Positions 1 to 9,484 of a stretch of DNA of 64,000 nt are shown piece after piece. Origin of the DNA: Monomorium pharaonis (taxonomy: Eukaryota > Arthropoda > Insecta > Hymenoptera > Formicidae); contig NC_050469.1 of the NCBI RefSeq assembly GCF_013373865.1, positions 21,983,046 to 22,047,045 of the forward strand, read 5' to 3'. The translations under genes were made by a program, and so were the position numbers. The notes under the pieces are model-generated. The model saw nothing but the letters and a program-made list of their open reading frames with translations. It ran no database searches and was not told the DNA's origin. The first letter of the stretch is position 1, and the number at the start of each line of letters is the position of its first letter.

Positions 1-474
1 TAACTTTTGTCCTGCTAATGGGTTGGGAAAGAAAGAAAAGGCTATATTAATTAAAATCCTAATTCAAGTAAATATTCACACAATTATTTCTCTTCCATTG
101 AAACAGAAATCAAACCATTTTTTGATCTCCGAAACATCTGACAGTTTATATAGAATTATCTTGAAGGGGAATCGGTGGAGTAAACATGAAAAGTGTTATT
201 TACCAGACAAAAATATACTTTCAGGTTATGTTAGCTATCTTTGTTTTTAAAGAGAAATGCGTACTCACACTTCGTGACAGAGTTCCTCCTCGTCATCGAT
301 CGTGACTCCCTTTCTCTGGAAGACCTTACAGACTTTGTAGGAATCCTCGAAAAAGGGATCGCTTACGGGGCGAATTCCAACTCCCAACTGCTGAAGAACC
401 TCCTCCATAACGTGTGGGACACCGTGAAAAAGAGACGTAAACGCAACGTCTTCCTCAAGAATTCGATGCGAGCA
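1..474 (-). CDS. Partial unknown gene at the left edge (minus-strand exon, 3' part missing)
   Basis: The minus strand is open from 474 down to a GTGAGT donor whose first base is at 268, so the exon ends at 269. An in-frame TAA at 475-477 bounds it upstream. The reading contains an ATG at 408 that begins MEEVLQQLGVGIRPV and continues through DPFFEDSYKVCKVFQRKG to an acidic stretch ending ELCHE. Codon use is strongly coding-like, with G-rich first positions. After the donor the minus strand is AT-rich, then a pyrimidine-rich acceptor appears at about 15-35 (AG at 15-16 or 12-13). The frame stays open to base 1, so the gene continues off the window. Whether translation starts at 408 or the exon begins further upstream is unclear: the residues before the Met (ILEEDVAFTSLFHGVPHV) also look coding, but no strong acceptor precedes them. 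I do not recognise the family. Confidence 0.48.
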
Positions 475-979
475 TTAATTTTTCTTGTGTTTATGGACGG
501 CTCAACGTCAACGTTTATCGTTTATCGTGCATCATGTGCATCATGTATCGTGTTTATTATCACATTTGGCGGTTTAGTCAGTTTTATTTACGCCGAGTGT
601 CGCGTGGCGGCGCACAGAGCAACAGCTCCGCGCTGCGTTCGAGTTCGAGTTCGAGATACGAGTGGCTCCGCCGACGTTGATTGGCTGCCGGCTCTCGAGC
701 GATCGCGGTGGACACCACTTCGATAATCGAAATTTGAACTCGAGCAGTTGCCGCAAAAATGACGAGACCCGGTGTACGCGACGTTCCGTTTCGCTGGCGA
801 TCGGCGCGGGAATAACGCGGGAAAGCGTTCGCGTTCGCGAGTGAGAATCGGCAACGCGTGTCGGTCGGTGACGATGAATCGTTGGCTCGTGGTAGTTCGC
901 CTCTCGCGATCCGGATGGCACGAAATTCGGTCGATTTATGCGCGCGACGTCCGCTCGGAGTTCGACGGAGCTAACCGTC
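475..979. other. CpG-rich block, possible bidirectional promoter
   Basis: The segment from about 580 is rich in CpG and in short repeated GTTCGA units. It lies between the minus-strand partial gene and a plus-strand open frame that starts at 980. The arrangement would suit a shared promoter, but no TATA box or initiator was certain. Overlapping frames on both strands here are expected from CpG-rich DNA and are not called as genes. Confidence 0.3.
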
Positions 980-1202
980 ATGGCGCCCGCGCTTCGATCG
1001 CGATCGATCGCCAAAACACTCGTCTCGTGTAAGAATCTCACGCATCCGTACGCGTACGATCTTCGGTGCCGCGCATCGTTTGCTCAAAACGTGATTCCTG
1101 ACGAAGGTGTGCTCCGGATGTTCATTCCTGACGAAGGTGTGCCCCGGAGGAAAGAGGTTATCTGGACCGGAGGACCCTGGCGTGGGGATTTTTGGCGACA
1201 AG
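980..1202 (+). CDS. Candidate first coding exon, unknown
   Basis: An ATG at 980 sits in a good context (ACCGTCATGG). It opens a frame of 74 codons reaching an ACAAG|GTAGGA donor at 1202/1203. The N-terminus MAPALRSRSIAKTLVS is basic and Ser/Ala-rich, as in mitochondrial presequences. The frame includes an in-frame 30-bp tandem duplication giving two IPDEGV units. No downstream plus-strand exon was found within the AT-rich DNA that follows, and a minus-strand frame overlaps it. It could be a true first exon or a chance frame in CpG-rich DNA. Confidence 0.22.
1094..1150. repeat. Two-copy 30-bp tandem repeat
   Basis: The unit ATTCCTGACGAAGGTGTG starts at 1094 and again at 1124. The sequence after it is also similar (CTCCGG against CCCCGG), giving a period of 30 bp, exactly ten codons. 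Confidence 0.8.
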
Positions 1203-1884
1203 GTAGGACGAAATACTGAGATGCTTTGTTTAACGTATGATGTAACTTTATTAGCGCGGATACAGCATTGTGAGCGATAGAACGCAGTTGGAGCGACAAT
1301 AGACGTAGATATACATAGGAAGTAATAATCGAGACGTAAATATAATTTCTTGGCAAACTGAATTTCCGATGTCTATAAAAAGAGAAGCATCCCTTTTTTT
1401 ATTTGTGAATGAGCTCGAAATTCATTTCACGCGCAGTGAACGTTTTTTAAGTAAATGATAATAAGTATAATGTAAAAAATTCTTGCATAAAGAATCGTTA
1501 CTTACAAGAGGAAAATTAAAAATTCAGTAATTGCTTTTTCGTAACACGAGAATAATATTTTTTCTGGCAATTTACAAATTTAATTTGCTATTTTTTTTTT
1601 TAATAAATTAGACCGACCCTGAAGATGTTTTGAAGATGGAAGATTGAAGATTATATAATTCAACTAATCAGAAAGAAACGGATTAAAATTAAAATTATAT
1701 GTTTCACTGAATTCTAATCTTCAATTTGCTATCCTCTATTTTTAATACATATTTTTATAAAGGCATGACATCGTTAGTTTTATTTCCTTATGAAACTTTG
1801 GAGAATAATAATAAATGACGGAGATTATATACACGCATTGTCGATATAATAGATCGTAAATTATATGCGTATTTGACACTCGAT
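1203..1884. other. AT-rich non-coding stretch
   Basis: This stretch is AT-rich with homopolymer A/T runs. I see no supportable gene. The lower end of the terminal exon (AATAAA on the minus strand overlapping its stop codon) lies just to the right. Confidence 0.4.
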
Positions 1885-1977
1885 TTATTCAACTAATAAT
1901 CGCGTCTTCAGGTTTTCCAATATTTCAGCCATTCTGTTTTCTAGCTCGTCCCTTCTCTGTAACTCTTCTTTCTTCTC
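1885..1977 (-). CDS. Terminal exon of an unknown coiled-coil-ending protein
   Basis: On the minus strand a run of T followed by a GTTACAG acceptor (CAG at 1980-1978) leads into an open frame of 30 codons plus TAA at 1887-1885. The product tail begins EKKEELQRRDELENRM and ends in LKTRLLVE. Leucine and other hydrophobic residues recur every three to four positions among Glu, Lys and Arg, as in an amphipathic helix or coiled coil. AATAAA overlaps the stop codon and would serve as the poly(A) signal. The exon starts in phase 0 if GAG is its first codon. Preceding exons should lie at higher coordinates on the same strand, but none was identified with confidence between here and the large gene at 2721. 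It could alternatively be a 3' alternative exon of that neighbour. Confidence 0.5.
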   Translation of the reverse strand, partial: EKKEELQRRDELENRMAEILENLKTRLLVE

Positions 1978-2720
1978 CTGTAACATACGTACCAAAAAAA
2001 TGTGTTTTGATAATTAAATGAGAATTGAACGACGTAAGACGTATTTTTATCTTATAAGGAATCTTTTTAGAGAATTTGAATTATGAATTTTTTAGCGAAT
2101 ATTTAATTTCTAATGCACGCGCACACGTACTTTTTTATGATTAAGAAGTAATTTAACATTAAATAATTAGACTACAGATTCAATTTTCTATAATACGGAG
2201 AATTAGTTCGAAGAACATTGGTAAAATGTAATTTTATTATTTCCAGAATATCTAAAGTCCTTTAATGTGTAATATAAAGGATTTTATCTAAAATGCAGAA
2301 CATTTATTCAGAATTAAAATTTTTATGATATGTAATACAAATAATTTGTTCTAAAATATGGAGCATTCAGTCGAATTAAAAGATCTTTTTCATTCTTTTT
2401 CATTTTTTTCATACGATACGTGCGATTTTTTTCTACACGTACCATCTGCACCAGCTATTATTATTGACATAAATTATATAACAGTACAAAATTATATAGC
2501 TACACATTTTTTGTTTTATATTATTTTATACATTTTAAGTTGCTTTTGTACAAGAGAATACAAGACAAAATACAAGAGAATTGAGCTCGAGAACTTCATG
2601 CCAAATGATATGAAACATGTGACGAATTTCGTGAAATAATTTAATTATTAGTGGCGCGAATTAATAATAAACCAACAACGTTGCATCACGTACCAATAAT
2701 TTGCTTGAACTATTTCTACA
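1978..2720. other. AT-rich 3' flank of the large minus-strand gene
   Basis: This is AT-rich DNA between the terminal exon and the large reading frame. On the minus strand an AATAAA lies at 2308-2303, about 410 bp downstream of the large gene's stop, and is its likely poly(A) signal. A GTACGT donor-like site follows the stop closely (about 2690). A short lysine-rich minus frame near 2380-2440 was seen but not called. Confidence 0.45.
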
Positions 2721-5700
2721 TTAGATATTGCGTGTAAAGTCCACATAGTGGATCGGGCCGTTCGGCTTCAATTGTCTCCGTTCCGTCACTCTCAAGGTCG
2801 CCACTTTGTTCCGGTACTCAGTGACTTTGGCTTTCTCCGTATCATTTTCTGGCTCATCGATGTGCTTCACGATACTTTCGTCATCGTAGTGATAAATGGT
2901 CGGTTCCGGTGGGACGATCGGATCCGATTCCTCCGCAGTTTTGCCATTCTCCTCGGTAACTTTCGTTTCATCGTTGCTTTCGCTTTCGAAGCTATAATCG
3001 TCCCGGCTGAAGCCGAAGAAATCGTGCGCACTCTGGGGATCGTCGAATGGCTTGCTCTTCAAGATCGGCTGCGGGGTCTTTGCCACTTCGTCATCTTTGT
3101 GGTAATCTTCTGGTTGCAAATTCTTCAGGATCGGTTGCGGAGTTTTTGCCTCTTCATCGTCCTTGCTATGGTTTCCTTCCTTCGGTTGCAGATTTTTAAG
3201 AATTGGTTGCGGAGTTTTCACTTCTTCGTCGTTCTTCGACCGCAGACTCTTCCGTCTTCTTAGCAGCCGCGAATGACGCGGCCTTTCCGATGACGGTTTG
3301 TTTTGCGCGTTCTGATTCGTAGGTGCAGTATTCTGTAATTGCACGAAGACCGGTCGAGGAGATTCCTCGGCTATACCGCTCGGCGATTGCGGCTGATATA
3401 TTCTGTTCGACCAGTTTTCCGTCGTCAGTAATTTGTTTGGAGTTTGAATTTGACTTCTCGCGTCAATATTATAGGGTTTTTTGAATCCGTCGTCGGGAAT
3501 CTGACTTCTTACGTCGACATCGAACGGCTCTTTGACCTGAAGAGCGCGTTCTCCGAAAGTGTACCTGTAACGATCGAGAACGTTCGCTGGAATTTCCTGG
3601 TAGTAATAGTCGCGAGGACTAGTCGTGGTCTCATTCAGATTGTATTCGGTGATATTGGGTTTCGCTTGGACGATCTGTTGGCTGGCGGTTTGCTGAACAA
3701 TTTGATAGGCCTGGTCCCGCGGACGCGTGACTTCAGCGGCGTTCAGATGAGGCGCCTGATCTCTCGAGTTTACAGCTTCGTTGGAAAAGTAATAAATGTT
3801 GTGGGGATATCGATACGGATAGACCGGATTACCGACGACTACGAGATAACCGGAGGGTTGCTCTTCGTCCTTCGCGTCTTGCGTCGCAACCTCCTTCACG
3901 ACATGCTGATAATAGTTCGGGGCGTAATTTCGTGGGTGATAGATCTGCGGATTTGATGGAACGATGGTGCTTGCCGGTTGCGTGTTATCAAAGGCGTAGT
4001 CGAAGGGCGGCGGCCACACCTGCAATTCCTTGTGCTCACCCTCGTGCAATTGTCGCGGTTTCTCGGGTAAGCCGATCTGCGGAGCTAGAGCCTTCTCGTT
4101 GGGGATTGTCTCCGTGGGACCCGCATTGCCATCGCCGTCCGTTGATTTGTCTGCCTCCTTGTAGCTCAGCTGTCGCGTGGTCGCTTGCTGCACCTTGTCG
4201 TTCGCATCGATGTAACGTATAGGTACGACTAGAGGCACATATCTCGCGAAATCAGCTTCTTCCCGCAAATTCGCGTTTTCTAATCTTGCGGCTTCGCCAC
4301 GACTGGATCCGGTTGGTCTTTTCGCGCGATTGTTTTCCTTACCGCGTCCCGCCACGGGTTTCCTCGACGCTTTCGATCTCACCGACGTACGGTTTTGGAT
4401 CCTCTCGCTCTCTCTGTCCTCTCTGTCCGCTTCACCCTCGTCATTCAAATCGTACTCCTCGTACTTGTTCTCCGGTAAGGCATACTCTTCCCTGAGCTTC
4501 TGCAGCCTGATCAAATGCTCGTCATAACCGTCCTCGGCAGACGTCTCTTTTTCATTCTCCTCCCTCGACGCGTCTTCGTTGGTCTGAACATACGGTTGCT
4601 TGAACATGCTTAAGTAACCGGCGATTCTGTCGTCCTCCAGTTTTTTGTCGTCCAGTACCTCGCCGTAGCTGTCGCGGATCACTTCGGGATTAATCTCGTG
4701 GAAGTATTCGCCGATAGGTAATTGCTGATTGTAAACCACTTCGCTGTACTTGTCGTCAATCTCAGGTCGCTTGTATCCGTTAAACTGTTTGCTAGAATCG
4801 TCGTCGTAGTCTTCGATTTCCTCTTTCTCGTCCTTCTCCGGCGGTTGCTTCGAGGACTCGTTCTCCTGACTGGTATAATCTTTGTACCTTTCCGCGGAAC
4901 CTTCGTCTTCCTCATCATCGTCATGCGCTGGCCTCCTCTCTTCCGTTGATTCGCGCTGAGAGGCGCGGTCTCGATTTCGATCAGCGATTTCCTTCTCGCG
5001 ATCCCTGTGTCTCTCATTCACTTCTTTCTCGTTGTAACGAGCAGCTTTGTCGCGAGTCCTCTCTTTCTCCTGTTGCTTTAGCTTCCTGATGCGCTCCTCT
5101 TGTTTACGTTGCAGCTCGATATGCTTGTCGTTCTGCTTGTTGTTATCGGCCATCGGCTTCTTCACGTCTTTCTCATTATAAATGTCCTTTTCCTGCACCG
5201 TGTATCGTTCTGTATCTTCGTTACTCTTGTATATCGTCTCTTGCTCCTTCCGAACCGGCGCTTCCGTGTTTTCGTTTAAGACACTCGCGATGGAAATCGC
5301 CGGGGTGGGATACGACAACCCCGCGAGATCCGTGACAGGCAGCGTAGATGACAGAAGCTCGGGCGCGATCGGCAATGGGATCTTGACGAAGAATGGCGCC
5401 AGCAAAGGCGGCTTCATTTGCGTAGTTATTCTCGGGTCCACGGAAACCTTTGCGGGCGGTGTCGGCATTGAGGGTGGCATCATCATCGTCACATTATTTC
5501 GACGACCGTGAAAGAGCTGCTCGTATCGCTGAAGGTGTCCCAGAATGTCCGAATTATTGCCGAAATTCAAAACGCCAGTAAATCTGATTGTCTCTTGCTG
5601 CTTTGGCATCGGGGTGGTATTCATAGGCCGGGAGGATGAAGCTTGTTGTTTCACAGTAGTCGCCTTGGAGGCGACGTTGGACGCGGCAGGTCTCGTGACG

Positions 5701-5981
5701 TTCGGGTTTGGCAGCGAGGCAAATTGAATCGGGGTCACTGTGTATCCAAAAATCTGGGCCAAGCCTGATAGCAGAAGACCAAGAGCTCTCTTGTCTCGGG
5801 GATTCTCCGTGGACTGTACGTCGATCCCATCATCAATTTTCTGTACAGAGATTTTCTCCGAAAGATTTCCGACGTGTGTCGGGAGTTCGGCTCTGACTTC
5901 GGCAATTTCCTTTGGTGGCACCACGGACGCGCGCGCGACGCACAGTAAACATAAGATAAACATTCGTGCATGCAGTTCCAT
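2721..5981 (-). CDS. Large secreted, highly charged low-complexity protein (uncharacterised)
   Basis: This is a single uninterrupted exon of 1,086 codons plus stop. The frame extends four codons upstream of the first ATG, but the ATG at 5981 (CACGATGGAA) is the natural start because MELHARMFILCLLCVARA forms a signal peptide. After a short pro-like segment there is a furin-like RDKR (residues 62-65). A hydrophobic stretch, ALGLLLSGLAQIFGYTVTP, follows at 66-84. Residues 100-245 are Pro/Thr/Ser-rich. Residues 245-560 are dense in Glu, Asp, Lys and Arg, with helical runs. Residues 655-860 are rich in Tyr, Pro, Asn and Gln. Residues 916-976 hold three KTPQPILK repeats. There is no enzyme motif, membrane anchor or cysteine framework: the Cys residues lie in the signal peptide. 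The composition suggests an extracellular, largely disordered matrix, cuticle-associated or secreted precursor protein; function is unknown. An upstream leader intron is possible. Confidence 0.88.
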   Translation of the reverse strand: MELHARMFILCLLCVARASVVPPKEIAEVRAELPTHVGNLSEKISVQKIDDGIDVQSTENPRDKRALGLLLSGLAQIFGYTVTPIQFASLPNPNVTRPAASNVASKATTVKQQASSSRPMNTTPMPKQQETIRFTGVLNFGNNSDILGHLQRYEQLFHGRRNNVTMMMPPSMPTPPAKVSVDPRITTQMKPPLLAPFFVKIPLPIAPELLSSTLPVTDLAGLSYPTPAISIASVLNENTEAPVRKEQETIYKSNEDTERYTVQEKDIYNEKDVKKPMADNNKQNDKHIELQRKQEERIRKLKQQEKERTRDKAARYNEKEVNERHRDREKEIADRNRDRASQRESTEERRPAHDDDEEDEGSAERYKDYTSQENESSKQPPEKDEKEEIEDYDDDSSKQFNGYKRPEIDDKYSEVVYNQQLPIGEYFHEINPEVIRDSYGEVLDDKKLEDDRIAGYLSMFKQPYVQTNEDASREENEKETSAEDGYDEHLIRLQKLREEYALPENKYEEYDLNDEGEADREDRESERIQNRTSVRSKASRKPVAGRGKENNRAKRPTGSSRGEAARLENANLREEADFARYVPLVVPIRYIDANDKVQQATTRQLSYKEADKSTDGDGNAGPTETIPNEKALAPQIGLPEKPRQLHEGEHKELQVWPPPFDYAFDNTQPASTIVPSNPQIYHPRNYAPNYYQHVVKEVATQDAKDEEQPSGYLVVVGNPVYPYRYPHNIYYFSNEAVNSRDQAPHLNAAEVTRPRDQAYQIVQQTASQQIVQAKPNITEYNLNETTTSPRDYYYQEIPANVLDRYRYTFGERALQVKEPFDVDVRSQIPDDGFKKPYNIDARSQIQTPNKLLTTENWSNRIYQPQSPSGIAEESPRPVFVQLQNTAPTNQNAQNKPSSERPRHSRLLRRRKSLRSKNDEEVKTPQPILKNLQPKEGNHSKDDEEAKTPQPILKNLQPEDYHKDDEVAKTPQPILKSKPFDDPQSAHDFFGFSRDDYSFESESNDETKVTEENGKTAEESDPIVPPEPTIYHYDDESIVKHIDEPENDTEKAKVTEYRNKVATLRVTERRQLKPNGPIHYVDFTRNI
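3054..3236 (-). repeat. Three-copy coding tandem repeat (KTPQPILK units)
   Basis: Within the large secreted protein, residues 916-976 are three degenerate units of about 22-24 residues. Each has an acidic lead (NDEEV, DDEEA, DDEVA) followed by KTPQPILK. The first two continue with NLQP; the last ends in SKP. At DNA level this is a tandem duplication that has diverged, and it may vary in copy number between individuals or species. Confidence 0.85.
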
Positions 5982-8900
5982 CGTGGAAGACACCTAGTTG
6001 ATATCCGGAAACAATTGCATATCCGCTCGGTAAATCGAGTCACGTATTAAGTCACTTTTAACGAAGATTCAGGCACTTTGCTTTTGTATGTTGAACGTCT
6101 TTTTTTTTATAAAATCAGTATTTTATCTAAAAAATTCACACATGCTATATTTCTCTTATGGTCTCTGTAGCACCTGTTCTACGTTATAAATCACTATCAC
6201 ATTGTATTGATTAGAAATTAAAATATTATTGCATGAACGGTGCCAGATCGCGCTAAACCTTCATCGTCGTAAAACCGCGGGATGACTGTCGGCCGATTGC
6301 GGCGGCGTAGCTGTCGTTAAACATTGATTTGCCGGGCGGGGATGAATTTTTGCATAATATCGGAAAGAAATGTCGAGTTTCTCTTGAATTGCACGGGCCC
6401 ACTCGTTGATTTGCGACAACTGAAGCGGTACGACACAATGCGCGCGCGGGAACGGGCGAGAGGTACCTACGGCATCGCGCGCGAATAAGTTAGTGTCACC
6501 GCTGAAGAAACGGACGCAAAAAGAATTCAAGCGCGTTCGTGCGATTCTCGCTGGATAAATTCTCTCTCGTGATTTAATTGCACGCTCGAAAGTGACACAA
6601 GTGACCCTTACTGTAACATTTCACAACCTTCAAAAGAACTGCACTGAACTCGTAGCTTTCCATCATTAGCGACAATTAGGTTTTTTTCGAAACAAAAAAA
6701 TGGAGGGAACAAATTACTTAATAATCTAAGTATTATTCTAGGAATGAAGCGCGATACGACGAAAGAAAGAAATGTTTGTTCTTTATTTCTTATAAAGGAA
6801 TCAATTGTTTTTTATATCCAGTAATATATATTTTTAATTCTATCAGTAAATATTTTGTTTGATAGAGAAATATTTCTTATTTGAAGTTATAATGTACCTA
6901 AAAAAAGTTTAAGGTAACTGAGCCAGCTATTAAGATTATGATAGACTTGTCCACGCTTGCTTTTGTGCATTTTTTTTAGCTTCCTAAGTGAAAGGAAATT
7001 CACCGGTGCGTGTACGAGCGTAAAATTAATTTGTATCTACTGTTGGTATCTGAGATTCTTAACTTATGATAGTTTATCTAAGCGTCTAAATGCAAAAATT
7101 TCTTTATTTGTTCCGTCATTAATGCGAGGAAAAAAAATTATTCTTCGCGATAAACTTTCAGACATTCAGAAAAGATTGACAACTTTATAATTTTAGAATC
7201 TAAAACAAGAGAAGCGAAAATTATTAAAAGTAATTTAATATTAATGATACTCGTTTAAAATAATCGAGAATTGATATTGACTATTATGAATTAAAAATCT
7301 ATTCCCCAATGCATATATGTACATATCTCATATGAATTTTATATTTTAAAAGTGTTAAGTACTTATTCCAAGAAATAAGCTATATAATAATAAATTTTAG
7401 ACATAATAATGAAATACGTAGACATAATCAAATTATATAAAAGTCTTTAGATAAAAAATCACATTTTTTTATTTATCAGCTTACATTTCATGTTTGCGCG
7501 GACACATTGGAGTAAATAGAGTACTTCCGGACTTTGATTCTTAAAAAAATACTTTTTTTCTAACTTTATTGATTAAACTTTATCCTCGTACTTAAATAAA
7601 ACGCAGAAATAGTTGTTAAAATTTTTCTGTTTTACAATATATGACTTTTTTAATTTAAGGCTACCATTTACTTCTTTTTTTTTACTTATACTACTTTTAT
7701 AATTACTTATATATTACATATATAATTACATGTGAAAAAAGGAAAGATATAAAAAATAAAATTTTAAATATATTTTTATTATATATATATGTATATATAC
7801 ATATGTATACGTGATACACTTATTTAAAGATTTTTTTAATTTGATCTTTTTTTTGTACTAAAGAATTTATTTAAATGTAAACTTCAATGGTAACATTACA
7901 TAAAGTATACGTGTCCACTCACGCGAGTCATAAGGATAATTACGTTGCGTGCGGCGATAGTCGATTGTGACAATAGAAAGACGAGAATTTACGGCATTAC
8001 GAAAGGTTGATGACAGTAAGTATCAATTCGTGGTATCGTTTGTCGCGTCCAGTCAACGGCGACATGATCGGCCACGAGAATGACAACACATCGCGTTCGT
8101 TCGGACAGTTCTTTTACAGCTTTCGTAAGCGGGCAGAAGTATACAACCTGTTCTTTAATCAGAGAAAGTCGCCGTTTCCTAGTCCGGCGACGACAAAACC
8201 TCTTAGGATGACCGATCCGCGAGGGAGGGATGGAATAAAAACTCGCACCGCGCATTTAAGGAAGGGCTCGCGATTGCATAATCTCTTAACACGTTCAATA
8301 TTACGTGACTTTAGATGGGTGCGGAATACTTTATGAACGATGTAATACTTTAATTGAATGACAATGCGAGCAACACGAATATACCATTTTATTTAATAAC
8401 ATTTAGTTCTTAAAAATTCAAGCGTAAAAAATAAAAAATTGAGGTCGCACTCATTTTCATAAACTTTGTTACGTTATGAATTAATGTAGTAATATGATTA
8501 AAACGTAGCTGAATGAAATCGATTATTACGGTCGCGACGTCGAATATTGCATATGAAGCAAAGATTTCATGGCATTATATTGTAATATTACTACATATTT
8601 TTATTCAGTTAGAGAATTAATTCGTTGTGATATTACTTGTTAATATTAATTTTTAGTAATAACACGAATTATTGATTTTTTGGGGGAAATTATGTAATAG
8701 ATTTTAATTAGTTTTATTCCAAATGTTTACATAGAAAATACCAAGGAAAATACTTTTGAAATATAACACTTGTTCTCTAACGAACCTATTAACTTTTTCG
8801 ATTAATTAAATTCTTATTAATTAAACTTATTATTTAAAAAGAGAGATTATTTTCTTATTAGGTTACCCATTTATACAGAATGATATTGTAGAAAAAATTT

Positions 8901-9428
8901 AGTAATAAATTTCTTTGAATTTCTGTTAAAATCTCATGCTGCTACAATTTTCAATGTACTTTTGTACTTTCGTTTCGCGAAAGTGAACAGTCACAATATA
9001 ACAGTGACGGTTCGTCAATATTTTTTGCTTTATTCTTTGCTGTCGCGTGAAAGTATAAAATTTTTATTTCTTATACAACAGAATTATAAGAAGACATTTT
9101 CTTTCTTTTATCATATTTAGCTTAGCAAAATTTAGCCAAGTTTGTGATATTTTATCTCACAACTTTGTTACGTTATTTGAATATTTCTCATATTATTTTG
9201 TAGTATTCTAATTTTTCATTTGTCCTACGTACGTGCATTCTTCGTTTGAAAAATAACCGCAGAGATAAATCACGATACTCTTTCGCGTAATCGTATGTCG
9301 TTTAACGATCCTTTAGATGGGAGTGGTCTTGCAGAGTTGTTAGTCGGGATGCTAGTTGTACGTGCGCGCATACCGGTGGATCTAGAATTCACCATAAATT
9401 TAGCAAACGACTTGTATGAGAAATCCAG
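5982..9428. other. Intergenic region between divergently oriented genes
   Basis: The left end (about 5982-6600) is the 5' flank of the minus-strand large gene. A TATAAAAA on the minus strand at 6111-6104 is a possible TATA box, and a small upstream ATG/stop unit lies in the presumed leader. A moderately GC-rich island at 6240-6600 has overlapping short frames with no clear coding signature. The rest is AT-rich with T and A runs, plus an island at about 7900-8340 holding a plus-strand GTAAGT (about 8015) and an 88-codon minus frame that I could not support as a gene. Confidence 0.4.
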
Positions 9429-9466
9429 TATAAAAGAAGTGTCAACCCTTTGAGCACTATCAGTTA
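9429..9466 (+). promoter_or_regulatory. Core promoter: TATA box and TCAGT initiator
   Basis: TATAAAA lies at 9429-9435 and an arthropod-type initiator TCAGTT at 9460-9465. The predicted +1 A at 9462 is about 33 bp from the start of the TATA box, which is canonical spacing. The first ATG follows 23 bp downstream at 9485. A strong focused promoter like this is typical of highly or tissue-specifically expressed small secreted-protein genes. Confidence 0.8.
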
Positions 9467-9484
9467 GTGCGTACCACTCTTAAC

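Noticed and set aside
6253..6530. Minus frame with INEWARAIQEKLD, faintly like the N-terminal region of calcium-channel alpha-2/delta subunits
   Set aside because: A dozen residues only, another minus frame is open over the same DNA, and no usable donor follows.
7989..8255. Minus frame with a VVILVAD segment, faintly like an L7Ae/NHP2 core
   Set aside because: The similarity is short and judged by eye. The RNA-binding Gly/Lys motif is absent and a plus frame of 109 codons overlaps.
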